Positions 17,881 to 26,695 of a stretch of DNA of 64,000 bases are shown piece by piece (within the stretch, counting starts at the first letter, position 1; the number at the start of each line of letters is the position of its first letter). Both the position numbers and the translations under genes were made by a program. The notes under the pieces were generated by a model. The model saw only the letters and a list, made by a program, of their open reading frames with translations. It was not told where the DNA came from and searched no databases. The stretch comes from Bacillota bacterium (GTDB lineage: Bacteria > Bacillota > Clostridia > Lachnospirales > Anaerotignaceae), in the NCBI GenBank assembly GCA_021768705.1, contig JAETUG010000004.1, positions 52,425 through 116,424 on the forward strand, written 5' to 3'.

Positions 17881-17968
17881 CTCGTTTAAATCAACCGCTT
17901 ATGAAAAAATAACGACTATATCTAAAACATTAAACCTTTCAACAGCTATTTTAATTGAGGTGAGAAAT

Positions 17969-18142
17969 TTGAGACCATTAAAACAAAAAGTTAGCGTAAC
18001 ATTGGATGAAGATATTGTAGAAAAAGTAAGAGAGCTTTCGGAAGAAAGCCAACGCTCTTTTTCCCAATATGTCAATTTAGTTTTGACCGAACATTTGAAA
18101 CGCTTGGAAAAAGGCGAACAAGAAGATATTTTCCAAAAATAA
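17969..18142 (+). CDS. Ribbon-helix-helix protein 3 (TTG start)
   Basis: 57 residues from the TTG at 17969, six bases after GAGGTG. An in-frame GTG at 17960 lies inside that ribosome binding site and is not preferred. The product begins MRPLKQKVSVTLDEDIVEKV and contains SFSQYVNLVLTEHLKRL. The ATTGAGGTG leader and RPLK start are shared with gene 2, so the pair looks like a recent duplication. Confidence 0.8.
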   Translation: MRPLKQKVSVTLDEDIVEKVRELSEESQRSFSQYVNLVLTEHLKRLEKGEQEDIFQK

Positions 18143-18153
18143 ACGCACACAAA

Positions 18154-18177
18154 AACACCTTCCGAATGGAAGGTGTT
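18154..18177 (+). terminator. Hairpin after RHH gene 3
   Basis: AACACCTTCC, loop GAAT, GGAAGGTGTT. The stem is perfect but no T run follows, so termination is uncertain. Confidence 0.55.
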
Positions 18178-18184
18178 CAACTTT

Positions 18185-18340
18185 AGGCGAAGTAATTTTC
18201 TGCGCTTTACTTTGCAAAGCCACTTTGTGGCATCCCCATCCAGCAAAAAATACTTTTCCGAACTGTCTGAGCCTGCGTCTCTGTGAGGAAAAGTTTATTT
18301 TTGTGGATCGGGATAGATGCCACTGTGGCGTCCCCACATA
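18185..18340. repeat. Cluster of short hairpins between the RHH array and rnpB
   Basis: Contains CTTTGCAAAG, CCACTTTGTGGCATCCCC and CCACTGTGGCGTCCCCA units, a loosely repeated CCACnnnGTGGC-TCCCC motif, with no convincing open frame. Confidence 0.45.
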
Positions 18341-18345
18341 CAAAA

Positions 18346-18374
18346 AACACCTTCCGAACGAAAGGTGTTTTTTG
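18346..18374 (-). terminator. rnpB terminator
   Basis: On the minus strand AAAACACCTT, an eight-base apex, AAGGTGTTTTTT. It lies directly downstream of the RNA 3' end. Confidence 0.75.
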
Positions 18375-18380
18375 CGTATA

Positions 18381-18724
18381 AATGAGAGCAAGCCTGTAAG
18401 CCGGGTTCTGTTTTTCAGACAGCCATCTATCTTGGTCCGCTGTTGCCAGCGGCATCGTGCGACTTTTTCGAGACGGAACGAGCAGCCCCATGATCTCTGT
18501 TTGTCTTGCTTCGGGCGGAGTTTACATTGACCCATGATGTTACCACCACAGCGGTGGGCTCTTACCCCACCTTTCCATTATGACCTGCCAAGGCAGGCTA
18601 CCTATTTCTGTTGCACTTGTCCTGGAGTCGCCTCCGCCGGCCGTTAGCCGGCACCCTGCTCTGCGAAGCCCGGACTTTCCTCACTCACATAAAACGGCGA
18701 GCGCGACTGTCCAGCTTACTCACA
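18381..18724 (-). ncRNA. rnpB: RNase P RNA
   Basis: On the minus strand the conserved GAGGAAAGTCCGGGC near the 5' end, AGGGTGCCGGCTAACGGCC with GGAGGCGACTCC, ACAAGTGCAACAGAAA in the middle, AAGGTGGGGTAAGAGCCCACC, and ACCCGGCTTACAGG near the 3' end are all present. These are the universal core elements of bacterial RNase P RNA, and the P7-P10 region looks like the ancestral type A. Length is about 344 nucleotides. The RNA is the catalytic subunit that matures the 5' ends of tRNAs. It has its own promoter and terminator. Confidence 0.95.
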
Positions 18725-18731
18725 AATAAAA

Positions 18732-18760
18732 ATTATAATCTATTTTATTCCCTCTGTCAA
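18732..18760 (-). promoter_or_regulatory. Consensus promoter of rnpB overlapping an upstream stop codon
   Basis: On the minus strand a perfect TTGACA (18755-18760), a 17-base spacer and a perfect TATAAT (18732-18737). The -35 box overlaps the TGA stop of the nucleoside kinase gene (18757-18759). Confidence 0.88.
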
Positions 18761-20418
18761 ACCTTAAAGCAGCTTCCGCCAACAAATTCCTTGATGAGGG
18801 AGTTATTGGGAATTTCCAATCCGGGTGCCGCCAGGAAATAGCCCAGGAATTTGATGAGACGTTTTGCCGTCACATATTCGGGCATGGAAGGATCAATGGC
18901 GAAAAGCTGGGGTTCCGCATACTGCTTCAACACGCTCAATTCATACAATGTAGCAGAATTGAACACTGCATCGGCATTTTCCTGGAAGGGGAAGATATTA
19001 TCCTCTTCGCCCTGGGTCACTTCGTTCCAAGAGGAGATGGTTGTAACTGCGCTTCTGCCACGGAACTGGAAATCCCGCACCATACGGCGGATCAGGCGGC
19101 TATCAGAGGTGGAAATGCGGTTATGGTCATCAATATTCAACTGCGTGATCGCACTGATGAAGATTTTGAATTTATTTTCCGCAGGGATTTCCGGCGTCAG
19201 GCGGTCATTCAAACCATGGATGCCTTCCATCACCAGAATCTCCCCATCCCCCAACTGAACAAAATCACCATGATATTCCCGTTTGCCTGTTACGAAATTA
19301 TAGAAGGGCAGTTCCACTTTCTCCCCTGCGATGATCTTTTTCAGGTCATCGTTCAACAGTTTCAGGTCAAGGGCTTCGATGCGTTCAAAATTTTTCTTTC
19401 CGTTTTCATCCAGAGGGGTATCCTCCCGATTGATGAAATAATCATCCAGAGAAACCTTGTGGGGCTTCACCCCCAAGGCCCGCAGCTGGATGCACAGGCG
19501 GTTGGCAAAGGAAGTCTTGCCGGAGGAGGAAGGCCCTGCGATCAGCACCACCTTCACTTTATCCATTTTACGATAGATCTGGTCGGCAATCTGGGCGATC
19601 TTCTTTTCATGGAGGGCTTCATTGATGCGGATCAGTTCACCAAATTTCCCCTCTACGATGCTGTTATTCAGATCTGCCACATTAGAAACTTCCATCAGCT
19701 GACACCAGCGCATCTGTTCCATGAAAGTGTCGCTGATTTTCGGAGAATCCTGAAATGGCAGCAGTTCCCCGGGATTTTCAGGGTCGGGAAAACGCAGCAA
19801 AAAACCATTTTCATAGGGCATCAGCCCAAACAGCTGCAGTGCGCCCGCAGAAAGAGGCATATAGCCGTAGAAATAATCATAAAATCCATCCAATTCATAC
19901 AGGTTGATATTGGAGGCACGGCGGAAACGGAACAGCTCCGCTTTATCCTTCATACCCTGTTTTTTCGCAATGTTGATGGCGATATCCTTGCGGAAGGTCC
20001 GTTTCAGGATAGGCAGGTCTGCCGCCACATATTCTTTCATTTTATTTTCCAGCTGAGAAAGCAGTGCTTCTGTGATCTCTATGGCAGGCTTGCGAATTTC
20101 ACAGTAGAGATTGCCCCGCAGGGAATGTTCGATCACAACCAGAGCATCTTCCCCAATGACATCTCTTGCCGCCTTTACCAAAAGGAAGGAAACCCCACGG
20201 TGATACAGCCGCATGCCTTCTTCATCCCGCAGGTCAAGAAAAGAGATATCATCCGCATCTGTAATCTCATAATCCAGTTCTTTCAGCACATTCCCCTGCT
20301 TTGCCAGCAGGATGGCAGAAGGGAACTCCCCCTGAAATTCTTTCGCCAATTCACCAAAGGTCACACCTTCGGGAATCTGCATTTCTTTTCCCATGACATT
20401 TACTTTATTCGTTTCCAC
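18757..20418 (-). CDS. Nucleoside (uridine-like) kinase with N-terminal TGS domain
   Basis: 553 residues. The N-terminal 60 residues look like a TGS/ubiquitin-like fold. A segment resembling the threonyl-tRNA synthetase second-additional domain follows (about 70-200). A phosphoribulokinase/uridine kinase domain starts near residue 285 with the Walker A VVLIAGPSSSGKTSFANRL. Proteins of this layout are widespread in Clostridia and annotated as nucleoside kinases; the true substrate is not settled. The start is GTG with AGGAGG eight bases upstream. It follows the NIF3 gene in the same direction with a 15-base gap. Confidence 0.88.
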   Translation of the reverse strand: METNKVNVMGKEMQIPEGVTFGELAKEFQGEFPSAILLAKQGNVLKELDYEITDADDISFLDLRDEEGMRLYHRGVSFLLVKAARDVIGEDALVVIEHSLRGNLYCEIRKPAIEITEALLSQLENKMKEYVAADLPILKRTFRKDIAINIAKKQGMKDKAELFRFRRASNINLYELDGFYDYFYGYMPLSAGALQLFGLMPYENGFLLRFPDPENPGELLPFQDSPKISDTFMEQMRWCQLMEVSNVADLNNSIVEGKFGELIRINEALHEKKIAQIADQIYRKMDKVKVVLIAGPSSSGKTSFANRLCIQLRALGVKPHKVSLDDYFINREDTPLDENGKKNFERIEALDLKLLNDDLKKIIAGEKVELPFYNFVTGKREYHGDFVQLGDGEILVMEGIHGLNDRLTPEIPAENKFKIFISAITQLNIDDHNRISTSDSRLIRRMVRDFQFRGRSAVTTISSWNEVTQGEEDNIFPFQENADAVFNSATLYELSVLKQYAEPQLFAIDPSMPEYVTAKRLIKFLGYFLAAPGLEIPNNSLIKEFVGGSCFKV

Positions 20419-20433
20419 TCTGCATGCCTCCTT

Positions 20434-21555
20434 TTAAATCGTCCAGAAGGTCTGCCCGTTTTCCTCGGAACAGACAACTTCGATATTCCATCCATTTTTC
20501 TGTGCCGCTTCCATCAACTTTTTTTGCAGGACAGGCACAATCAATACTTCGCTGGCGTAATGGGTCACATCTGCCACAGCAATTCCCAGTTCCACAGCTT
20601 TTTGCGCTTCGTGATATTTGATATCCCCCGTCAGGTAGGCATCACAGCCCTTGGCAGCCGCAAGGGATACAAAATCCACTCCTGCGCCGGTGCAAAGACC
20701 GACTTTCTTCACCAATTTATCCCCATCGCCCACCAAGCGGATATGGTCCAGCTGCAGTTTTTTCCGCAGCATTTCCGCAAATTCCCGAAAAGGTACAGCT
20801 TCGGGCAGCTCGCCCATACGGCCGATGCCCTCTTTTTTGCCTTTCTGCTCTACGGGATAAATATCATAGGCCGCTTCTTCATAAGGATGGGCGGCGATCA
20901 TCGCTTTTACCACTGCATTGACCTTTTCCGCAGGAACGATGGTCTCCAAACGGATTTCATCGGCCACTTCCAGCTTGCCCTGTTCGCCGAGGAAGGGGTT
21001 CGTTCCCTCCAAGGGTAAGAATGTGCCTTTGCCGGCAGCACCAAAGGTGCAGTGGGAATAGGCACCGATATGACCGGCACCTGCTTCGCACATGGCACTG
21101 CGTACGGCTTCTTCGTAGCCTACAGGCACATAAGCCACGATCTTTTTCAGTTCCTGCGCCCATGTCTCTTCCAGAATCTCGATCTCTTCCAAACCTGCCA
21201 ACTCCGCCAGCACATCGTTGGTACCGCCCTCTGCCACATCCAGATTGGTGTGAGCAGAGAAAGCGGCAATGCCGTTTTCAATCAAGGCATAGATCCGTTT
21301 GCCCAAGGGGTTATCCGCCGTAATGCTTTCGATTTTTTTGAACAAAAGCATCGGATGATGGGTGACAATCATATCCGCACCGATGCACTTTGCTTCTTCG
21401 ATGACAGACTCAATCACATCCAAAGCCACCAAAATCTTTTTTACTTCTTTTTCAGGGTCGCCGATGGCAAGACCGGGCTTATCCCAGCCCTCTGCCAATT
21501 TTGCAGGAGCGATCGTTTCCATCACGCCCATGATATCCTTCACTTTTACAGACAT
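20434..21555 (-). CDS. NIF3-like dinuclear metal-centre protein (YqfO-type)
   Basis: 373 residues, the long form with a PII-like insert in the middle (about residues 130-230, with YVPVGYEEAVRSAMCEAGAG). Metal ligands are visible in VTHHPMLLFK and near the C-terminus in TGDIKYHEA. In Bacillus the homologue lies beside trmK, as here. The function is uncertain; it is linked to GTP cyclohydrolase-like or metal chaperone activity. Its start overlaps the trmK stop by ten bases. Confidence 0.92.
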   Translation of the reverse strand: MSVKVKDIMGVMETIAPAKLAEGWDKPGLAIGDPEKEVKKILVALDVIESVIEEAKCIGADMIVTHHPMLLFKKIESITADNPLGKRIYALIENGIAAFSAHTNLDVAEGGTNDVLAELAGLEEIEILEETWAQELKKIVAYVPVGYEEAVRSAMCEAGAGHIGAYSHCTFGAAGKGTFLPLEGTNPFLGEQGKLEVADEIRLETIVPAEKVNAVVKAMIAAHPYEEAAYDIYPVEQKGKKEGIGRMGELPEAVPFREFAEMLRKKLQLDHIRLVGDGDKLVKKVGLCTGAGVDFVSLAAAKGCDAYLTGDIKYHEAQKAVELGIAVADVTHYASEVLIVPVLQKKLMEAAQKNGWNIEVVCSEENGQTFWTI

Positions 21556-22232
21556 GCCAATGCCTCCCTCATCAGAGCCAGCTTTTCTTCCACCTCCGGC
21601 AGACGCTTCTGGGCGTTTTCCGTGGGGTTGTTTTTCAGTTTTTCGAAAAGACGACTATATTTTCCTTCTTCATGCAATAACAATTCTTTCAACAGAGGTT
21701 CTTTTTTCTCCAAAAGCTTTTTGCCGTAGAGATAATCGATCTCCCTGTCATATTTTTCTTCTTCCTTCTTACAGCGCATCACTACATAGGGCTTATTGTC
21801 TTCTTTCAGCATATGCTCTTCTTGAATGGCAAAACCGATTTCATGCAAATATTTTCTGACCTCACCAAAATCACGCTGGGGGGAAAGCACCAATTCTTTC
21901 AGGCTTTCCGCCACCTCCGGGCTATCCTGCAGGATATGTACGATAAGCATACCGCCCATGCCTGCCATAATGGCTGTTTCCGCTTCAAAGGGCCGCAAGG
22001 GCATCATTCCGCTGCCCAACCGTGTTTCAATGGCATTTTCCGCCCCATGGAGTGCAATATTCTGTCTGCATTTTTCCAAGGGGCCTTTCCGTACATCGCA
22101 GGCATAGGCTTTTTTGATCTTCCCCTGCAAATATAGATAAATGGGCACATAGCCGTGGTCTGTCCCGATATCCGCTATGGTATCATGGGTGACCAGGCTT
22201 GCCACCAGTTCCAGTCGCTTTGATAGTTCCAT
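21546..22232 (-). CDS. trmK: tRNA (adenine(22)-N1)-methyltransferase
   Basis: 228 residues from the ATG at 22232, which has GAGGGAGGAAG upstream; the frame continues further upstream through a repeat but without a proper start. The SAM-binding motif IADIGTDHGYVPIYL is at about residues 18-32, with TAIMAGMGGML later. TrmK methylates A22 of tRNA. A helical C-terminal extension (about 165-228) is typical of the family. Confidence 0.92.
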   Translation of the reverse strand: MELSKRLELVASLVTHDTIADIGTDHGYVPIYLYLQGKIKKAYACDVRKGPLEKCRQNIALHGAENAIETRLGSGMMPLRPFEAETAIMAGMGGMLIVHILQDSPEVAESLKELVLSPQRDFGEVRKYLHEIGFAIQEEHMLKEDNKPYVVMRCKKEEEKYDREIDYLYGKKLLEKKEPLLKELLLHEEGKYSRLFEKLKNNPTENAQKRLPEVEEKLALMREALACL

Positions 22233-22246
22233 ACTTCCTCCCTCTT

Positions 22247-22330
22247 TGAGGACGCTGTCCTCAAACTCCTGCCAAGGGGGGACACCCCCTTGGAACCCAA
22301 TACGCAAAAGCATTCGCTTTTGCAAGGATA
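22247..22330 (+). repeat. Dispersed intergenic hairpin repeat, family A, copy 3
   Basis: Plus-strand order: TTTGAGGACGCTGTCCTCAA, CTCCTGCCAAGGGGG, CCCCCTTGGAACCC, ATACGCAAAAGC, TTCGCTTTTGCAAGG. Fits the same consensus as 6267-6326 and 41326-41408. It lies between rpoD and trmK. Confidence 0.65.
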
Positions 22331-22341
22331 AAATTCATTTA

Positions 22342-22374
22342 TAAAAAGGGCGACACAAATTTGTGTCCGCCCTC
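22342..22374 (-). terminator. rpoD terminator
   Basis: Minus-strand stem AGGGCGGACACAAA / TTTGTGTCGCCCT with one mismatch, then TTTTT. Confidence 0.8.
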
Positions 22375-22389
22375 TTTTCTTTCTCCCTA

Positions 22390-23472
22390 TTATTCCAAAT
22401 AATCCTTCAATTTTTTACTTCTGCTGGGATGGCGCAGCTTACGGAGAGCCTTCGCCTCAATCTGGCGGATACGTTCTCTGGTAACATTAAATTCCTTGCC
22501 CACTTCTTCCAGCGTTCTTGCTCTGCCGTCATCCAGCCCGAAACGCAGACGCAGTACTTTTTCTTCTCTTTCTGTCAGAGTATCCAGCACCTCGATCAGC
22601 TGTTCCTTCAGCAGCGTGAAAGCTGCTGCTTCCGCAGGGGCAGGAATATCATCATCGGGAATAAAATCGCCCAGATGGCTGTCTTCTTCCTCGCCGATGG
22701 GCGTTTCCAGAGAAACGGGCTCCTGGGCGATCTTCATGATCTCCCGAACCTTTTCCTCGGGCATCTGCATTTCCACAGCCAATTCTTCCGCAGTCGGTTC
22801 ACGGCCCAATTCCTGCAGCAGCTGTCTGGAAATGCGAATCAGTTTATTGATGGTCTCAACCATGTGTACGGGGATACGGATGGTACGCGCCTGATCCGCA
22901 ATAGCACGGGTGATGGCCTGTCTGATCCACCATGTTGCATAAGTAGAGAATTTGAAGCCTTTATGGAAGTCGAATTTTTCAACAGCTTTGATCAAGCCCA
23001 AATTCCCTTCCTGGATCAGGTCAAGGAACAGCATCCCACGGCCCACATATCTTTTCGCAATGCTGACAACCAGACGCAGGTTGGCTTCTGCCAGTTTCTT
23101 TTTGGCTGCTTCCCCTTCGGGGCCGCCTTCTTCCATTTTTTGCGCCAGTTCGATCTCTTCTTCCGCTGTCAGCAAAGGCACTTTACCGATCTCTTTCAGA
23201 TACATACGCACAGGGTCATCAATATTGATGCCTTCGGGCAGTGTCAGGTCAATCTCTTTTTCGACCTCTTCTTCCGCTTCAATATTCCCGAGGATATCGA
23301 TACCCTGGCTTTCCAGATATTCATAGATACGATCGATACGGTCAGGATCCAAGTCCAAATCCGCCAGATGATCCATAATCTCCTTATATTCCAATACACT
23401 TTTTTTCTTTTTGCCCATCTGAACCAATTCTTCCAGTCTGGTCAATAATGTTGTTTCTTCGACGGATTTCAA
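22390..23472 (-). CDS. rpoD: Primary sigma factor (sigma-70/sigma-A)
   Basis: 360 residues, the compact Firmicute size without the long non-conserved region. Region 1.2 ([16 protein letters not shown]), region 2 with [18 protein letters not shown], region 3 and region 4 with [20 protein letters not shown] are all present. It directs RNA polymerase to housekeeping promoters. The start is TTG, with GGAAGG upstream. It follows dnaG, as in the classical macromolecular synthesis operon. Confidence 0.97.
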   Translation of the reverse strand: MKSVEETTLLTRLEELVQMGKKKKSVLEYKEIMDHLADLDLDPDRIDRIYEYLESQGIDILGNIEAEEEVEKEIDLTLPEGINIDDPVRMYLKEIGKVPLLTAEEEIELAQKMEEGGPEGEAAKKKLAEANLRLVVSIAKRYVGRGMLFLDLIQEGNLGLIKAVEKFDFHKGFKFSTYATWWIRQAITRAIADQARTIRIPVHMVETINKLIRISRQLLQELGREPTAEELAVEMQMPEEKVREIMKIAQEPVSLETPIGEEEDSHLGDFIPDDDIPAPAEAAAFTLLKEQLIEVLDTLTEREEKVLRLRFGLDDGRARTLEEVGKEFNVTRERIRQIEAKALRKLRHPSRSKKLKDYLE

Positions 23473-23511
23473 CGCAATCCTTCCTTTCTCTGTTCATATA
23501 GTCTAACCATA

Positions 23512-25290
23512 TCAAATGGTAATATACAGGGAATCCAGTTTTCTCTTGGCTTCCACCAGCCTTTGGATCTCTTCCACGGTGGTGGCGTTTGCCGTCAAAT
23601 GGTCGATTTTTGTCCGTTTCAGCCGCCGCACCTGTTCATTGATGGCTTTTTCCATATCCGCACCGTTTTCCGCAGGCAGCTGCACCGCAAAGATTTCTGT
23701 GACCATTTTTTGTTCTTTTGTTTCCTCAAAACGGCTCACCAGATCGGCTGGGAACACATGGCCCGAGGAACTCCAAAGTTCACCGATATAGCCGAAGGCT
23801 CTGCGAAAAACTTCTTCCGTGAAATCGTCTTCCTCTATGATGGTTTTGAGGATATCATATACGCCCTGATGCTGGGCACAATAGTATAACAAGCTTCTCT
23901 GGGCTTCCATCAGCCCTTTTTCTGTTTTCCTGCCCTCTATGCTGTAAGTCTTCAAATTCTGCTGCCGTCTTTCTGCTTCCTTTTGGAAAGCCTCATCTTC
24001 TTTTCGCATCAATTTTCCGATCTCACTGCGGATGGCTTCTTCTTCCACGCCTGTGACCCGGCTGACTTCGCCAAGGTAGACGTTGCGTTCGATCTCGCTG
24101 TCCAGTTTTGCCAGGATTTCCGCAGCTTCAGTGGCAAAACGCACCCGATGCTCAGGGTTTTTCAGGTTATATTTCCGCTGGATACAAGCGATCTCGAAAG
24201 ATATATAATGCACAGCATTGATTAACAATTTAGAAAATTCCGCTGCGCCCTTTGCCTTGATAAATTCGTCCGGGTCCTTCCCATCGGGCACTTGGGTGAC
24301 CTTCACACGGAACCCATTTTTCACCAGCACGGGAATCGCCCGCAATGCCGCATTGGTTCCGGCTTCATCGCTGTCATAGAGCAGGATGACATCATCGGCG
24401 AAACGCTTCAATGTCCTTGCGTGCTCCTGATTGAAAGCTGTGCCCAGGGATGCCACAACATTGTGAAACCCTGCCTGATAGATGGAAAGCATGTCCATAT
24501 AGCCCTCCACCAGAATCAATTCCCGTTTCCTTGCCGCTTTGGCAAAATTCAAACCATAGAGGTTTCTGCTCTTGCTGAACAGGATGGTTTCGGGAGAATT
24601 CAAATATTTTGGTTCGCCCTTGGCAAGGATACGTCCGCCGAAGCCGACGACCCGCCCCTGCACATCGAAAATGGGGAACATCAGCCGACCACGAAAACGG
24701 TCATGATAGCCTTTGCCATCTTTATTTTCCAGCACCAGCCCTGTTTTCAGGATATCCGATACGCTGAAGCCCTTTTCCTTCAGATGTTTGAAGAGGGCAT
24801 CATAACGCTCGGGGGAATAACCGATGCCAAATTTTCTTGCGATTCTAGGGTCCATCTGCCGTTTTTGCAGATAGGCTCTTGCCTCTTTCCCCTCCTCGCT
24901 CTGCAGGCAATCGTAAAAAAATCTGCCTGCGGTGGTGTGTATGTCGAACAGCCTTTGCTTCAACTGCTCTGCGGCGATAGCCTGAGCGTTTTTTTCTGGC
25001 TCCGGCAGAGCGATATGGGCTCTGTCCGCCAGCCGCTTCATCGCTTCGGGGAAATCGCAGTTTTCCATTTCCATCAGAAAGGAAAATACATTCCCCGCCG
25101 CACCGCAGCCAAAGCAGTAGTAAAACTGTTTTTCGCTGTTGACGGAAAAAGAAGCAGTCTTTTCGTTATGAAAAGGGCAAAGCCCAAAATAGGAACTGCC
25201 CTTCTGCTTCAGTGGAACATACTGGGAAATGACTTCAACGATATCGTTCTGCAGGCGCACTTCATCGACGACCTCTCTCGGATATCTCAT
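23512..25290 (-). CDS. dnaG: DNA primase
   Basis: 592 residues. The N-terminal CHC2 zinc finger has C38, H41, C59 and C62. The Toprim catalytic core contains LILVEGYMDMLSIYQAG and LLYDSDEAGTNAALRA. The C-terminal part is the helicase-binding domain. It makes RNA primers for lagging-strand synthesis. It lies 40 bases upstream of rpoD. Confidence 0.97.
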   Translation of the reverse strand: MRYPREVVDEVRLQNDIVEVISQYVPLKQKGSSYFGLCPFHNEKTASFSVNSEKQFYYCFGCGAAGNVFSFLMEMENCDFPEAMKRLADRAHIALPEPEKNAQAIAAEQLKQRLFDIHTTAGRFFYDCLQSEEGKEARAYLQKRQMDPRIARKFGIGYSPERYDALFKHLKEKGFSVSDILKTGLVLENKDGKGYHDRFRGRLMFPIFDVQGRVVGFGGRILAKGEPKYLNSPETILFSKSRNLYGLNFAKAARKRELILVEGYMDMLSIYQAGFHNVVASLGTAFNQEHARTLKRFADDVILLYDSDEAGTNAALRAIPVLVKNGFRVKVTQVPDGKDPDEFIKAKGAAEFSKLLINAVHYISFEIACIQRKYNLKNPEHRVRFATEAAEILAKLDSEIERNVYLGEVSRVTGVEEEAIRSEIGKLMRKEDEAFQKEAERRQQNLKTYSIEGRKTEKGLMEAQRSLLYYCAQHQGVYDILKTIIEEDDFTEEVFRRAFGYIGELWSSSGHVFPADLVSRFEETKEQKMVTEIFAVQLPAENGADMEKAINEQVRRLKRTKIDHLTANATTVEEIQRLVEAKRKLDSLYITI

Positions 25291-25326
25291 TCCATCACCC
25301 CCATCGCTTTCGCTGAATTACAGTCG

Positions 25327-25352
25327 AAAAGGAAGCGATTTCACTTCCTTTT
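25327..25352 (-). promoter_or_regulatory. Hairpin in the dnaG leader
   Basis: AAAAGGAAG, eight-base loop, CTTCCTTTT, ending about 37 bases before dnaG. It may be an attenuator or a processing site. No long T run follows on the minus strand. Confidence 0.4.
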
Positions 25353-25392
25353 TACTATATAGTTTCGACATTTTTGGGGAAAATCCTTCTCC

Positions 25393-25420
25393 ATTGTATA
25401 CATTTTGTAGGGATGAACAA
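25393..25420 (-). promoter_or_regulatory. Candidate promoter for dnaG-rpoD
   Basis: Minus-strand TTGTTC (25415-25420), 16-base spacer, TACAAT (25393-25398). The 223-base gap between dgt and dnaG suggests a separate start of transcription. Confidence 0.4.
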
Positions 25421-25513
25421 AAAAATTGCAAAAACCCCTTGACTTTTTCAAACTTTGTGCAAAATGCAATAATGATTTCAATCAAATTTGTTCCGTTTTT
25501 CAACCGTATCTTC

Positions 25514-26527
25514 TCAAAGAATCGTCCATTCCTGGGGGATAAACAGCTCCTTATATTTTGCCACAGCAAAGCGATCTGTCATGCAGGCAATATAATCGCA
25601 GACCACCTGACGCACCGGGTCCCCATCCTCCAGCAACACCTGGAATTCCGAGGACATTTCTTCGGGGTATTCCAAATAATAATCGAACAGATCACCAACG
25701 ATCTTTTCCGCTTTTTTATGCTCCGCAACGGCGATATCGCTGGCATAGACATGCTTAAACATAAAAGCCCGCAGGTCTTTCAAAGTTGTGCGCATTTCCT
25801 CACTCATGCGGATATCGTTGAGATTCATGCTGTTTTGGATGGTATCCCGTACCATGGCGTTGATGCGGCTGCTGGAACGGGTGCCGATACGGGCAACGAT
25901 CTCTCTTGGAATATCCCGAGGACGCAGCATCCCCGCACGAATGGCATCATCGATATCATGGTTGGTATAAGCGATCTTATCGGAAAGCTGTACGATCTTC
26001 CCTTCCAAAGTGGCAGGGGTTCCGCTGGTGCGGTGGTTTAAAATGCCATCCCGCACTTCCCAAGTCAGATTTAGCCCACGACCGTCTTTTTCCAGCCGTT
26101 CCACCACCCGCAGGCTCTGCTCATTATGGGCAAAGCCGCCGCTGTCCCTGCAAAGGGCGTCCAGCTTTCGTTCCCCTGCATGGCCAAAAGGAGTATGACC
26201 CAAATCGTGGCCCAAAGCAATGGCCTCCGTCAGATCCTCATTCAGGCGCAGCGCACGGGCAATGCTCCTGGCGATCTGGGAAACCTCCAGGGTATGGGTC
26301 AGGCGGGTACGGTAATGGTCTCCTTCTGGAGAGATAAACACCTGTGTTTTATGCTTCATGCGGCGAAAGGATTTGCAATGGATGATACGGTCTCTGTCCC
26401 GCTGGAAATCCGTACGGATATCGCATTTTTCCTCTTCCCTCTGCCGACCTTTTGTATGGATACTTTTTGTAGCATACTGCCCCAACATCTTTTCTTCCAG
26501 TTCTTCCTGAAGCTGCCGTAATTCCAT
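25514..26527 (-). CDS. dgt: Deoxyguanosinetriphosphate triphosphohydrolase-like HD protein
   Basis: 337 residues. The HD-domain metal ligands appear in RTRLTHTLEVSQIARSIA and in ALGHDLGHTPFGHAGE. Members hydrolyse dNTPs to the nucleoside and tripolyphosphate. The family often precedes dnaG and rpoD in Clostridia, as here. GAAGGAGGG precedes the ATG. Confidence 0.93.
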   Translation of the reverse strand: MELRQLQEELEEKMLGQYATKSIHTKGRQREEEKCDIRTDFQRDRDRIIHCKSFRRMKHKTQVFISPEGDHYRTRLTHTLEVSQIARSIARALRLNEDLTEAIALGHDLGHTPFGHAGERKLDALCRDSGGFAHNEQSLRVVERLEKDGRGLNLTWEVRDGILNHRTSGTPATLEGKIVQLSDKIAYTNHDIDDAIRAGMLRPRDIPREIVARIGTRSSSRINAMVRDTIQNSMNLNDIRMSEEMRTTLKDLRAFMFKHVYASDIAVAEHKKAEKIVGDLFDYYLEYPEEMSSEFQVLLEDGDPVRQVVCDYIACMTDRFAVAKYKELFIPQEWTIL

Positions 26528-26620
26528 AGCTTTCCCTCCTTCTTATCCAAAAGTACAAATTTCTCCTATTACTTTTAGAATACGCCGTTTCCCTTGAAAA
26601 TCCTCTTTTTCCCATAGAAA

Positions 26621-26643
26621 AAGCCCTCTTTTTGAGAGGACTT
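26621..26643 (-). terminator. Terminator after the metallophosphatase gene
   Basis: Imperfect stem AAGTCCTCT / AGAGGGCTT on the minus strand, followed by TTTTTC. Confidence 0.55.
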
Positions 26644-26695
26644 TCTATATCATGTCCGATATTTTTTTATTTCGCCTTTATCTGGTTTCTCCAAC

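Noticed and set aside
19123-21018. Long plus-strand open frame opposite the nucleoside kinase and NIF3 genes
   Set aside because: It spans two real minus-strand genes and their junction; composition is that of an antisense frame.
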